From Myxococcales bacterium (GTDB lineage: Bacteria > Myxococcota > UBA4151), in contig PBND01000019.1 in the NCBI GenBank assembly GCA_002722845.1, positions 1 to 40,991 on the forward strand: 40,991 bases of DNA, given 5' to 3'. The notes below the pieces were generated by a model. The model was given only the letters and a program-made list of their open reading frames with translations. It ran no database searches and was not told the DNA's origin. This document shows positions 1-13,600 of the stretch, piece after piece (the stretch's first letter is position 1; each line of letters begins with the position of its first letter). The position numbers and the translations under genes are program-made.

Positions 1-817
<817 letters not shown>

Positions 818-1714
818 CTAGGCACTGACGCCTGCGAGTTTTGCGACCTCGTCGGCTAGGTTGTCCTCTTTCTTCTCAATGCCCTCGCCCAAGGCGAATC
901 GGGTGAAGCGGCTGACGTGAACGTCTTGACCCAGTTGCTTACAGAGCGCGGCGAGAAGTTCCTGGTTGGTCACCTTGTCCTCACCCATGGCTGCCTCTTG
1001 GTTGAGCAGGCAGCGCTCCTTGATGACCTTCTTCAAGATACCCGGCAGGATGTGATTCTCGATGACATGCTCGGGCTTGCCGGCATGCTTCTCAAGGGCC
1101 AATTCCTTTTCTTGCTCGATGAGCTCGGCCGGCAGGTCGGCTTCGCCAACGCAGACCGGATCCATGGCGGCCACATGGAAGCAGAGGTCGTCACCAAAAC
1201 CCGTGACTTCCTCCCCATTCAGGTCAGCCTCAGAGTTCAACTCGAGGAGAACTGCCAGGCGACTGCCTGGATGGACGTAGGCAAAACTGCGGCGATTGGC
1301 CTGGGGGGGGTAATGGGCCCAGCGGCGGACCTGAATATTTTCACCGATGGAGGCCACCAACTCGGTGCGCTGGGACTCGACGGCGGCACCGGCTTCGCCA
1401 CCCGAGGTTTCAACGACAGCCGTCTCGACCGCGCCGACGAAGGACTGGAAGCCCTGATTGCGGGCAACGAAATCCGTTTCGCAGTTCACTTCGACGATGA
1501 CGCCGTTGCCGGCTGCATCAACGTGGGACTTCACGACGCCCTCGGCGGCGATCCTGCCGGCTTTTTTGGCGGCCTTCGCCGCACCGGACTTGCGCAACAC
1601 CTGGATGGCACCTTCCATGTCGCCTTCGGCTTCGATCAAAGCCTTGCGGCAGTCCATCATGCCCGCTCCGGTCCGATCCCGGAGCTCCTTAATCTCTTTG
1701 GCGCTCACGCTCAT
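818..1714 (-). CDS. tsf: Elongation factor Ts
   Basis: The 298-residue protein is the guanine-nucleotide exchange factor for EF-Tu. The N-terminal UBA-like helix bundle reads MSVSAKEIKELRDRTGAGMM, and the conserved TDFVARN motif that contacts EF-Tu is at residues 80-86, the same place as in E. coli. The reading frame stays open upstream to 1984, but that extension overlaps rpsB in another frame and has no family similarity. The ATG at 1714 begins the conserved sequence and lies one base after the rpsB stop. The C-terminal part keeps the family pattern (HVIENHILPGILKKVIKE, then a second repeat). It is co-transcribed with rpsB and pyrH by position. Confidence 0.96.
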   Translation of the reverse strand: MSVSAKEIKELRDRTGAGMMDCRKALIEAEGDMEGAIQVLRKSGAAKAAKKAGRIAAEGVVKSHVDAAGNGVIVEVNCETDFVARNQGFQSFVGAVETAVVETSGGEAGAAVESQRTELVASIGENIQVRRWAHYPPQANRRSFAYVHPGSRLAVLLELNSEADLNGEEVTGFGDDLCFHVAAMDPVCVGEADLPAELIEQEKELALEKHAGKPEHVIENHILPGILKKVIKERCLLNQEAAMGEDKVTNQELLAALCKQLGQDVHVSRFTRFALGEGIEKKEDNLADEVAKLAGVSA

Positions 1715-1715
1715 T

Positions 1716-2585
1716 TTAGTTGCTCTCCTCAACGGCGACAGGGTCGTCGCTGCTGGCTTCAGGCTTCTCGGGGGCACCCCGACGGGCGCCACTGTGGATG
1801 ACTTCGACTTCTGGGCCCTTGCCATCTTGACGGTCGTCGGCTGCAGCCACTTGACCTTCCTTCTGCTTCGGCTTGCGGGCTTGCTCTTCCTTGTACTTGG
1901 CGGCGCCTTCGATGCAGGCATTGGCCAGCGCTGCGGCGAAGAGTTCGATACTCTTAAAGGCGTCGTCATTGGCTGGAATGCCATAGTCCACTTGATCGGG
2001 GTCGCAGTTGGTGTCGAGCAGGGCGATCACAGGGATGCCCAAGCGGCGGGCTTCCGCCACGGCGATAGCTTCCCGGTTGATGTCCACGACGAACATGGCG
2101 CCGGGCAGCCGGCCCATCTCTTTGATACCGCTCAGATTGCGCTCCAACTTCATGCGCTGACGCTCGTTCTGCAGCAGTTCCTTCTTCGTGTAGTTTTTGG
2201 CGCTGGCCTCTTCGGTCAGCTTTTCCAGCCGCCGCAGCTTTTCGATGCTCTGACGGATGGTGGACCAGTTGGTCAGCGTGCCGCCTAGCCAGCGGTGGGT
2301 TACCCATGGCTGGTTGCTGCGCTGGGCCTGGGTTTGCAGGATTTCTGCGGCTGCGGATTTGGTGCCCACGAAGAGGAGCTTGCGACCCTCACCGGTGATC
2401 TTGGCGACGAATTCCCGGGCCCGCTCGTACTGGTAGTAGCTGGACTCGAGGTTGAGGATGTAGATCCCGTTGCGGGCCCCATAGATATAGGGCTTCATCT
2501 TCGGGTTCCAACGGCTGACACGGTGTCCGAAGTGGGCCCCGGCCTGGATCATCTGGCGCATGGTAATGGCGCTGCTTTCGCTCAT
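1716..2585 (-). CDS. rpsB: Small ribosomal subunit protein S2
   Basis: The 289-residue product is ribosomal protein S2. Conserved parts are ITMRQMIQAGAHFGH at residues 7-21, RWNPKMKPYIYG, the WLGGTLTNW motif near residue 100, and FVVDINREAIAVAEARRLGIPV. I chose the ATG at 2585: it is preceded by AAAAGGAG at good spacing and starts the conserved sequence, whereas the longer open frame to 2645 adds only an unsupported tail. After about residue 230 there is a charged, low-complexity extension rich in Lys, Glu, Pro and Ala, making the protein about 45 residues longer than E. coli S2. The gene heads the rpsB-tsf-pyrH-frr operon. Confidence 0.96.
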   Translation of the reverse strand: MSESSAITMRQMIQAGAHFGHRVSRWNPKMKPYIYGARNGIYILNLESSYYQYERAREFVAKITGEGRKLLFVGTKSAAAEILQTQAQRSNQPWVTHRWLGGTLTNWSTIRQSIEKLRRLEKLTEEASAKNYTKKELLQNERQRMKLERNLSGIKEMGRLPGAMFVVDINREAIAVAEARRLGIPVIALLDTNCDPDQVDYGIPANDDAFKSIELFAAALANACIEGAAKYKEEQARKPKQKEGQVAAADDRQDGKGPEVEVIHSGARRGAPEKPEASSDDPVAVEESN

Positions 2586-2684
2586 GGCGAACTCCTTTTG
2601 GGTTTTGCGACCCCCCGTGCTCCCACCCAATCCCCTTTGGATCACCCGGGGCGGGAGGCATGAATCGGAGGTGAGACCTTTTGT

Positions 2685-2773
2685 CCCTCGACCATCGAGG
2701 GCGGCGCTCGTTAGCGCCTGAGGCCGAGGGATGCAAACACTATATCCCTCGCGGGCGAGCGCTAGCGCGAGGG
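2685..2773 (-). promoter_or_regulatory. Inverted-repeat-rich leader upstream of rpsB
   Basis: Three perfect stem-loops lie within 90 bases, 100-190 bases before the rpsB start: CCCTCG/CGAGGG at 2685-2701 (5-base loop), GGCGCT/AGCGCC at 2703-2718 (4-base loop) and CCCTCGCG/CGCGAGGG at 2746-2773 (12-base loop). A further CCGAGGG at 2724-2730 could pair with either CCCTCG copy, so alternative foldings are possible. None is followed by a T-run on either strand, which argues against a simple terminator. In other bacteria S2 represses its own mRNA through a structured leader; a similar role here is inference only. I did not find a convincing promoter. Confidence 0.4.
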
Positions 2774-2838
2774 CAGAGCCCTAAAGGCGTCCAGGTCAGA
2801 GCCTCGGTCCGCATGCTGAGGACGGCCCGGGCCGGACC

Positions 2839-3381
2839 TCAGCTTAGGCGCCGAAGGGCGGGAGCCGAGCCTCGGAAGCGCCCGGCCCGATCGATGCCGA
2901 CAAAGCCAGGTACTGCACAATGGGAGACCATCTTGCCGTTGGCGTCCTCCTCGCAGTCACTGCAGAATTCGGGGTCCCAGGGGGGCTGAAAGCTTCGGCC
3001 TTGGCAGATCAGCAGGGGGCGATTGTGTTCATCGCAAATCGCTTCGTTGGGATAGTCACAGGGATCTCCCGCTTGAACCGGTCGAGCGCCCGCATCCTCA
3101 GCAGGCTCCTGACCCCCGTCGGGGGCCGGTGCCGGGCCCGAGTCGATGGGGGCCGGAGCACCTGTGTCCGTCAGAGGCGCCTCGCCGGCATCCTGCGCTG
3201 GCGGGTCGTTCGCATCGGGCACGGAGCCGGTGTCGCTGGCCTGACCACCGTCGACAAGGGCCGCATCCTGCTGGACGGGAACACCGGCGTCGGTGAAGCC
3301 CCAGGGGCTTGGTGTGCACGAGAGTGCGGCAAAGAGGACAGCGCTTCCAACGAGCAGTGGGCGTCTACGTAATCGGCTCAT
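2839..3381 (-). CDS. Putative lipoprotein with Asp/Pro/Ala/Gly-rich linker and small Cys-rich domain
   Basis: I do not recognise a named family. The 180-residue product starts MSRLRRR followed by a hydrophobic stretch ending in ALSC (Cys22), a good lipobox, so it is probably an exported lipoprotein. Residues 30-100 are low complexity, with many DAG, DTG and PAP units, as is common in surface lipoproteins of myxobacteria. A compact C-terminal part (about 105-160) has Cys residues in GDPCDYP, AICDEH, LLICQG, EFCSDC and SHCAVP, consistent with disulfides in an extracellular domain. It lies downstream of the acnA/diiron pair on the same strand with a 71-base gap and may be expressed separately. 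Confidence 0.65.
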   Translation of the reverse strand: MSRLRRRPLLVGSAVLFAALSCTPSPWGFTDAGVPVQQDAALVDGGQASDTGSVPDANDPPAQDAGEAPLTDTGAPAPIDSGPAPAPDGGQEPAEDAGARPVQAGDPCDYPNEAICDEHNRPLLICQGRSFQPPWDPEFCSDCEEDANGKMVSHCAVPGFVGIDRAGRFRGSAPALRRLS

Positions 3382-3452
3382 CTAGGCGGTCCCTGTGGTC
3401 GGTTTGGGCGCCATTTTTTGCCTCAAAACGAGGTCCAATGGTCGGCTTGAGC

Positions 3453-4267
3453 TTAGACGGTGACGCCTAATTTAGCAAAGGCGGTGGGGAGCTTTTCTTC
3501 GAGGCTCTCGTCATAGATCCGGCGAAAGTGGCGGCTGTCTGGGATGCCTAGACCTTGCAACTCGACAGCGAGTTGGGGGTCATCGAAGGCCCTTGCCTCG
3601 TCGGGTTCTACGAGATCCCGTTGTTTCATGTAGTCGATCTGGCCCCGGGCCATCGCAGCGATTGCATCGGCTCCGGGCCATGGGATCCAGGGGGCTGGTT
3701 CACCGGATTTGACTTGTTGGAGGACCTGCAGGCCCAGGCGGCCATGAAGCACTTCGTCTCGTGCGATCAATTTGAGGATCTCACGATAGCCACTCTCGGG
3801 CAGGGCTTCCAGGCTGCCGACCAGTAGGTCGAGGGCCACCGCTTCACCGATTGCATAGGTTCCGACCAGGGTCTGAAAGAACTGGACCTCTAAGGGCGCA
3901 TCACTGCGCTGAATCTGCAGTTGATCCAATTCGAAGGTGAGCTCCGCTGCTCCCCCAAGACTCTTGACCGCGTTCATGCACAGCCGCGCGTGTTGCTGTT
4001 CTTGCAGGACCATGGCGAGGGCCAATTCTTGTAAATCCATGGGGCTGTTGAGATCGACGAGCAGGCCATGGAAGTGGCGCACAATCATCACCCCGGCATA
4101 CTCCGCTCGAGTTCGATCCTCCCAAGCCTGCAGCGCTAGACGACGGCCTTCCGGGGACAGATCCGGCGGGGGCTCAAGAGCGGGGCAAGCAAGGGTGATG
4201 GATCGAGCCGTGGGGAGCCGTCCCAAAAGCCCCACTTCATCGAAGGCCAGCCGAACCGAGCCTTGGC

Positions 4268-4271
<4 letters not shown>
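3453..4271 (-). CDS. Ferritin-like diiron protein
   Basis: The 272-residue protein has the ligand pattern of a four-helix ferritin-like diiron site: Glu57 in RAEYAG, Glu91 and His94 in EQQH, Glu143 in IGEAV, and Glu173 and His176 in DEVLHGRLG. Spacing between paired helices (34 and 30 residues) fits. No signal peptide is seen, so it is probably cytoplasmic. Function within the superfamily (iron storage, oxidase, oxygenase) cannot be told from sequence alone. The start is GTG at 4271, sharing GTGA with the acnA stop, so translation is coupled to aconitase. That pairing hints at a role in iron or oxidative stress around the Fe-S enzyme, which is inference. Confidence 0.75.
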
Positions 4272-6952
<2,681 letters not shown>

Positions 6953-7063
6953 AACGAATTTCTTCCTTTGGAGCGCCGGCTGATTAGCTCTGCGGAGCCA
7001 GGAGAGGCAAGTCTACATCGATAGGATAAGGGCAGTACATCCCACCGGGTCAGCAGGATCCAC

Positions 7064-10000
7064 CTAAAAAACATAGCCCATCGTGAGATGATAACCGAAG
7101 CGCTTCAAGGCCGAGGGCAAGGCGACCAGTTGATAGTCGTCAAGCTCCGGCCGGTTGGGGTAGGTCTCGTCGTAACGTGGTGTGATGGTCTGGTGGGCTA
7201 CGACGAGACCCACGGGTCCGATCGGCAAGACGTAGTTGACTGCTAGACCATTGCTCCAACCCATATTGGTGCGCCGAGCGCCGTCCAGCTCGGAGGCCAC
7301 CCAGCCCAGATCGGAAAACAAACTTAAGGCCATGCCGCCACCAGCGCTCTGTTCTCCCACGGGGATCCGCCACTCCAAGCTGCCAAGGGCAAAAAGGTTA
7401 GCATGTCCATCTCGCCCAAGGTCGCTGTCGACCGCGCCCGGGTGGGTGAGACGAATCCAGTCTTGGGGAAAGCCCCGGACCGAGCGATCCCCTCCGAGTC
7501 GGAAGAGGTCACTGGGTGGAACGTTGGCGTCCTCGGCCAGTTCTAGGACCGAGCCACCTCTGAAGTTGGTGGCCAGCGTGCTCCGACCCACGGGCACATA
7601 GGCGGAGGCTTGGCCGACGGTGGACAGGAAATAGGAGTTACCGAGAAGGAAGGGCGCCGCCAGTTTGACCGAGCCACGCAACTGCAGCCCTTCGTGGGGA
7701 TTGAAGGGGTTGTCGACCCGAAGCCAATTGGCCTCAAGTGTTGTGGCACCCGTACTGATCTCAACCCCCTCTTCGCCCGTCTGGTCCCGCTCCAGGGAGT
7801 AGGCATAATCGGCCTTCACCGTGGTAAAGGCACTGACTCGATGGGCAATCTTTGCGGCAGCTCGCAGAATCAGGAGATTCGAGGGGTCGTTTTTCCACTG
7901 AAAGTCTTCATCCCAAAGGGCGACTCGGCTGGGTTCTCGATAAAAGAGGCGGGGCTCGAGGCTAAAGTCCGTATGGGCCCCAAGGAGTCGGGGCATTTTA
8001 AGGGTACTACGGAGTTCACTCCTTCGGCCGATTAAAAGTCCGTAAGCGCCCAGCGTATCCCAACTCCACGCCCGGCCCAGGATGTTGCGGTCTCGGAAGC
8101 GGAGGGCTGCTTGAAAATAGTCTTCAATAGAAAAGCCGAGGGTGAGGTCGAGGGTTTGATTGGCGCTTTCTTGCAGCGCGATGTGGACCCAGATCCGCTC
8201 CCTGCCTTCCTCGAGGCCAAGGAACTGGACAGAGACCCGCCGAAAAACCCGCCAGCTTCTCAAGAGGGCAGCGCCCTTATGGAAGACCTGGGGATCGAAG
8301 GGCTCACCGGGCTTGGCCGAAAACACTTCCAGAATTTTATCCCGTAGTGTGCGCTCCATGCCCGTTAGGATCATGCCGCCATAAAGAACCCGGCGCCCCT
8401 CCTGAATAATGAGGCGCGCGCTGACGCCGTCCGCGAGGAAGCCCACCATCGCTTCGACTTCAGTGGTGGGGTAGCCGCGGATTCGATAAAAACGGAGCGT
8501 CCGTCGACGAAGCTCCTCTGGGGTATCCTCCAAAAAGGGCGACCCCGGCCGGATCTCCAGGGCGTCCATGAGATCATCGTAGAGATCTTCAGTCGGGTTG
8601 CCGTCTTCGTCATCGTCACCATCGCTCACACCCACCAAGGAAATGGAACGAATGTAGGAGGGCTCGCCCGCAATGACGGGAAAGACCACCTGGATTTCGT
8701 CGCTGTCTTTGCGGCGTAAGACCGTGCTGACATCGCTCACAAGCCAACCCCGGCGCTCTAGCCATGTTCGTATGCGGTCTTGGTCCGCTCTTAAGTCTTC
8801 ATCGAGGATGTAGCCGTCGTGCCGCCCCGAGATGGGTGGTTTCGTCGCGAGGATCCCTTCGTCCAGCATCTCTTGCTGAAGGGGGCGAGGAATGCCGGCA
8901 ATGCGAACATCGACACAACGGGCATGGCGACCGGGGTTGATGTGAAAGGCGATGTGGCGACTCTGCCGCCGAGTGGCCTGGAGTTGTCGCCGCCGCTCAC
9001 GCAACTCAAGTCGTCGCTGGGTGACCCGAGCCATGGCCTCCCGGCGGTCCTTGCTCGGATCTGATAGGATCGCCTTCGCTTGTTGCTCCAGGGAGCGCTC
9101 CTCGACCTGGAGGGATGACTCTTCCGGGTCCTGGGCGATAATCTCAGGGCGAAAGTAGCCTCGCCGCTGATAGTAATTTCGTAAGGCGCTGACCGTCGCT
9201 TCCATCTGGCGAGGTCCAGCACTGCGGGCTTCCTCAAAAGTCGACTTGGACTTCAGGAGACTGACGGGTGCGAGGAGCTTGCCGTGGTAGGTCTGTTTCA
9301 GAATGGGGCCCAGTTGGAAGGTGACGACGACGTTCACCACATCCCCACTGGTTTCGAGTTCATAATCCGCGTGGACCTCAACGTAGCCAAGTTTACGGAG
9401 GCGCTGCTCTTCCCGTTCGATACGGGTCTGGAGGGTCTGTTCCCGAAAGGCTCCACCTAGGGGGCGGATTCGCCCCTGAGCCTCCCGTTGTTCCCGGGCC
9501 ATCAAGCCGTTAACTGTGACCTTGCCCCAGCGATGGGGTTTGCCCGGCAGGATCTCGATGACGACATCCACGCGCCCGGGGGCATTAGCCACATTTTGGA
9601 TCTGCACATCGACGGAACTGTTGCTGTAACCCTGACTCTCGATGAACTCTTTGAGGCGAAGGCGGACTCGATCTTTGAGGTGGGCCCAGTGGTCCTTTTC
9701 GGCTGCGTCGATGGCTTCATCCGCCCGGCGCTTTTTGTATTCCTTGATCGGTAGGCGTTTGCCTGGACGCAAAATGGCCCGGCGGATGATTTCGCTGCGT
9801 AAGATCGAGTAGGGGAGTTGCCCCGTGATCTCCAGCGAACGGACCCGTGGGCTCTCGGTGAGTCGGCAATGCAAGACGCGCTCGTCGCCGGGAAGAAGTC
9901 GGCAGGTGCGTTCGGCAAACCGGTGCATCAGATCGATATCTCGATGCAGCCGTTTGATGAGGAGCGGGCCGGGGAGTTGACGCTGGTCTTCTTGAAGAAA

Positions 10001-10105
10001 CCGTTTGATTTGTTCGGCCTCGGGCCCGGGAACAGGTGGCACGAACTCCAAATCGAGTTGGAAGGTCGAGGCCGATGCAAGCAGGATGGCGAGACTAGCG
10101 GTCAT
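7064..10105 (-). CDS. tamA: Omp85-family outer membrane assembly protein (TamA-like)
   Basis: The roughly 1013-residue protein starts with a short signal peptide (MTASLAILLASAS). A long periplasmic region with POTRA-type repeats follows (TVNGLMAREQREAQGRI and similar strand-helix units), and then a beta-barrel from about residue 630. The Omp85 VRGF motif is near residue 876, and the protein ends in Phe, the usual outer-membrane signature. It would insert beta-barrel proteins or partner TamB in the envelope. TamA is favoured over BamA because tamB is directly upstream. The periplasmic part is about twice that of E. coli TamA and contains an Arg/Glu-rich probable coiled coil near residues 340-390. 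I chose the ATG at 10105, which overlaps the tamB stop by four bases, over one at 10123. Confidence 0.85.
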   Translation of the reverse strand: MTASLAILLASASTFQLDLEFVPPVPGPEAEQIKRFLQEDQRQLPGPLLIKRLHRDIDLMHRFAERTCRLLPGDERVLHCRLTESPRVRSLEITGQLPYSILRSEIIRRAILRPGKRLPIKEYKKRRADEAIDAAEKDHWAHLKDRVRLRLKEFIESQGYSNSSVDVQIQNVANAPGRVDVVIEILPGKPHRWGKVTVNGLMAREQREAQGRIRPLGGAFREQTLQTRIEREEQRLRKLGYVEVHADYELETSGDVVNVVVTFQLGPILKQTYHGKLLAPVSLLKSKSTFEEARSAGPRQMEATVSALRNYYQRRGYFRPEIIAQDPEESSLQVEERSLEQQAKAILSDPSKDRREAMARVTQRRLELRERRRQLQATRRQSRHIAFHINPGRHARCVDVRIAGIPRPLQQEMLDEGILATKPPISGRHDGYILDEDLRADQDRIRTWLERRGWLVSDVSTVLRRKDSDEIQVVFPVIAGEPSYIRSISLVGVSDGDDDEDGNPTEDLYDDLMDALEIRPGSPFLEDTPEELRRRTLRFYRIRGYPTTEVEAMVGFLADGVSARLIIQEGRRVLYGGMILTGMERTLRDKILEVFSAKPGEPFDPQVFHKGAALLRSWRVFRRVSVQFLGLEEGRERIWVHIALQESANQTLDLTLGFSIEDYFQAALRFRDRNILGRAWSWDTLGAYGLLIGRRSELRSTLKMPRLLGAHTDFSLEPRLFYREPSRVALWDEDFQWKNDPSNLLILRAAAKIAHRVSAFTTVKADYAYSLERDQTGEEGVEISTGATTLEANWLRVDNPFNPHEGLQLRGSVKLAAPFLLGNSYFLSTVGQASAYVPVGRSTLATNFRGGSVLELAEDANVPPSDLFRLGGDRSVRGFPQDWIRLTHPGAVDSDLGRDGHANLFALGSLEWRIPVGEQSAGGGMALSLFSDLGWVASELDGARRTNMGWSNGLAVNYVLPIGPVGLVVAHQTITPRYDETYPNRPELDDYQLVALPSALKRFGYHLTMGYVF

Positions 10106-10604
10106 CGACTGAACAGTCTCCACCGCAAGTTCAGTAGTAACTCGAGAACCTGAGATCCGTCTTCGTCGGTAATTAAGCCATTGCGGAGATTCGCTTCCGC
10201 CCGGAGGTTGTCCGAAATGACGTAGGTGGTGCGGATGGCTTGACGACTGGAGGAGCCTTCAGTTTGGCTGTTTGTTTGGGTCTCCGTCACTTCGTCATCA
10301 TTGCCAAAGAGGAGTTCGGTTTCACCGATGACCTCAAGCCGGTTGATCGGTTGGATGACCGCCTCCATCCGCAGTCGTTCTACGCCCGGATCGATGGTGA
10401 CCTCCGTCGGCATCTGCAGTGCCGAGTTCAGGACCAACTCGAGGTTGCGCTCGAAGACTGAAATGATCTGACCAGCGAAGACCTTCAATGCGATGCTGCC
10501 CAGTTCACCATCATCTTCGGGTGTGCTGCTTTGGTTCACGAGGTGATCCGGGGTTTGGCCTTGCGCGAGCATGGCCAAGAGTTGGGCGTCGGTGATCTGG
10601 GAAA
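10102..10604 (-). pseudogene. tamB: C-terminal part of TamB, in the -1 frame relative to the main tamB reading frame
   Basis: About 165 residues continue the TamB (DUF490) C-terminal domain: QITDAQLLAMLAQGQTPD, then NLELVLNSALQ and a strand-rich end NLRWRLFSR. The frame opens only after a TGA at 10608-10606, and there is no credible ribosome site before its first ATG (10572), so it is not an independent gene. The conserved sequence joins the upstream protein at CTTTCCCAG (10597-10605 on the minus strand): one extra C would give DFPQITDAQLL without interruption. The stop overlaps the tamA ATG. The gap is either a sequencing or assembly error or a real inactivating or recoded frameshift. Confidence 0.8.
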
Positions 10605-13600
10605 GTCAGGGGCTGCGAGCTTGATGGCAACCTCATCCACAGGCCCAGAGAGCCCCAGTTTCAGCGTGATGATCTCATCTTGGTCACTGCTGCGCCGCCG
10701 GGGGATATAGTCCCAGGTGGCGTCCAGGGCCACGAAGAAGGGATCTTGGCTTAAATCGATGCTGGCTGAGTCGACGAGGAAGCGTGCTTTAGGGAAGAGG
10801 ATGGCACCTTGGCCTTCATCGATTTCCAGGACCCCTGATACTTCCGGTTCAGCCAAGACCCCTGCGACCTTGAGGTCGATACTTGGCGTCAACTCGACAG
10901 CGAGCACTGGCAGTCCAGCCTGGATCATCACCTCCTCTGAGCTGGTGACTTGAAGGTCTAGGTCCGTATCAGCATAGGCGCCGAGGAGGTCTCTGAGGCT
11001 CTGGCCACTGCCTTCCACGCGGCTGCTTAAGACCAGTTTGGTCAAGTCGACCTGTTCCTCTATCTTTCCGCGCGCTAAATGGATGTTGCCTGCGACTTTC
11101 GCACCGATGAGTGGGCCCGATGCCTTCAAGTCGCTGTTGATTTCGAGGAAGTTCTTACCAAATCGGTAGCGAAAGGCATTCATACTGAGACTGATATCAG
11201 CGGCTTGAGGCGCTAAGTCCTCCAGGGTGACAAAGCCGTCGAGTCGCAACTCTCCACTCCCGCTTTTAATCCGAAAGTCCCGTACGCTCGCCTTCTGTTG
11301 GTTGCCTTCGATCTGACCGGAGAGGATCGTGAGTGGGCGCGGGTAAGCGCTATGGATGATGGTGGTGCCCGGCTCCGGTTGAACCATGACTTGGAGGTTC
11401 GGATTGTCGTAGAGTTTTCCGCGGGCGAGGCATTGGAGAGCGATGCGTCCCCGGGCCAAGGAGAAGCCGGGGTCGAGAGCTTGAAGCACCTCCATCGGGA
11501 AGGCCCCTTCCAGCCGAAGATTGACTCGGCCATCCTCATCTCCTGGTTCGACGAAGCCTTGGACCGACAGTTGGCCTTGTGCCATTTTGATGCCCATTTT
11601 TTCCACACGAACCCGACCACCACCGTAGCCGAGGATAATATCGCCGGCGTTCTCTAGTTCCTGGCCGGGTAAGACCGGGTTTGAGATTTGCAGCCGATTG
11701 ATTAGAATTTGCCCACTGGGAGAGCCGCCTCGACGCAGGACGCGTATCTTCGCATCCAAAGCGGCCGTGCTTCCGGTCATGCGCAGCGCCGGCGCCAAGT
11801 CTTCCAATGTGTTGGCTTGCAGGCTAGCGGTGAGGTCCATGTCCTCTAAATCCGGCCAACCACTGGTCAGAGTCCCTTGAAGCCATCCGATCAACTCAAG
11901 ATCTGCTTTGAGTCGTCCCGGATCCAGCACCAAGCGGAGACCACCATTGCCCGTGCCGAGGGTTTGGCCACCGATACGCACGTGCCGGAGTCGCAGGTTC
12001 GCCTCGCCCAGCGGCGCCGTCAGGGGGCCGGTGAGCCGAGCATGCAGGTCTGCCTTGCCACGGAGTCCGTCAACGCCAGTGGGGAGCGAAGCCAACTCAA
12101 GCCCTGACCAGCGCAGCTGCAGGTCGAGTTTTTCAAAGCCGTCGGTGAGTCGAAGGGAGCCTTGGGCTCGGCCATTCCCTCTGAGTCTGATAATGCCCCC
12201 CAGATGGTTGGGGGTTGCGGAGAATTCCATGTTTCCTTGGCCGAGGGGAACGCCCCCAACACGAAGACCATCCAGATCAAGAATTGCCCGGGCCGCGATC
12301 TGGTCGAGGGTTCCCTTGGGTTGCAGGAGCAGCTTCGCTCGCCCCTCAAGAACATCGCCACCAAGCATTTGTAACCCGGTTTGATCGAGGTAGAGCGTGA
12401 GGCCTCCATCGGGACGATTGGTTGCCAACTCCAGGCCAAGATCACCGTTGAGAACACCCAGTCCGTCCTCCCAGTCACGCACCCGCAAGTCGACGCGCTC
12501 GCCGTTGAAGCGCAGGTTGAAGTCGAGGCTGCCCAAGGCCATGCCGCCGGCCACCAAGTCTTCCACGTAGACATCACCATCCCATCGATCGAAATCCGGT
12601 GATTTTAGCTGCAATGTGACAAGCCCCTCGGCGCCGGGAATCGCCATGGCTTCGACCTTGATCTCACCCTTCATCGAGGTGGGGTCAGCAAGGCGCATGG
12701 TGAGGTTCTTCGCCTGAAGTGCACCCCCCGAGATCGTGGATGTGAGCTGGTTGAGGGTCAGAAAATCATCGGTCATGACGCCTTGGGTGCGCGTGGGGCC
12801 CAGGGGCATATCGAAAAGGTTGAACCGATTGGCGTTGATCGCAAAGCGAAGACGGAACCGGGGTTCCAAAACCAAGCGCCCCGATGCCGTGGCTTGTTGG
12901 GGGATATAGTCATCGATATCCAGGGCCCTAAGAAGCCTCTTGAGCCGCTTTGACTGCAGGCTCCAGTCCAGCCTGAGCTTGGGATACACCGGTCCATTCA
13001 GGCTTGCGGTGCTTTTGCCGATCACCAGGGTGGTTGGTTTGAGCGTGATCGCCTCCCCCTGGCTGATACCGCCCTTCAGGCTGACATCTTGACGCCCAAG
13101 GCTCGGGATCAGGAAAGATGTGACTCTACCATCGAGATCGATCTGAAGGGGCTGGGCATCGTCGAAGAGCATGGGGCCTTCTAGGCTGATTGCGCCGGTG
13201 TAGCGGCCGCCATACTCGGCGAGACTCTCATGGGCCGCGGCCAAGCTGATATTTTTCAGTTGGCCCGTCATGCGGCTGCGGTAGCGATCGTCCATCGCCA
13301 TACGGCCCGAAAGGCGAAGTTGGCCACCGAGTGTGCTGGCCTGCACCTGGCTGAGAAGGAGCCTGGTGCTGGTGTACTTCCCTTGGGCCGAGAAGGTTGT
13401 GAGTCGTGGTGCCCCCGAAGGCAACACGACGTTGGTGGTCGAAAGGTCGAAGTCGATGGTCGGGTCACTCATCACCCCTCTGACTCTGCCTTTCGTGCGA
13501 ATGGCACCCATGGGGGGGACGGCATCACCGCTGCCAAGGCTTCGGTTTAACCAGCGGGGAGGGATGCGGCCGTCGAAATCCATAGCGATCCGATCAGCCC

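Noticed and set aside
917-1801. Open frame of 294 codons on the plus strand
   Set aside because: It is opposite tsf and rpsB, both unmistakable, and its translation shows no known family pattern.
3421-3433. Short hairpin CCTC...GAGG as terminator after the diiron gene
   Set aside because: The stem has only four base pairs and no T-run follows in either direction.
10102-10578. Independent small gene between tamB and tamA
   Set aside because: Its first residues are the conserved interior of the TamB C-terminal domain and no ribosome site precedes it; a frameshifted tamB explains it better.
10599-10604. Programmed -1 ribosomal frameshift in tamB
   Set aside because: The site C TTT CCC does not allow good re-pairing of both tRNAs after a -1 slip, and I see no clear stimulatory structure; kept only as a minor possibility under the frameshift finding.
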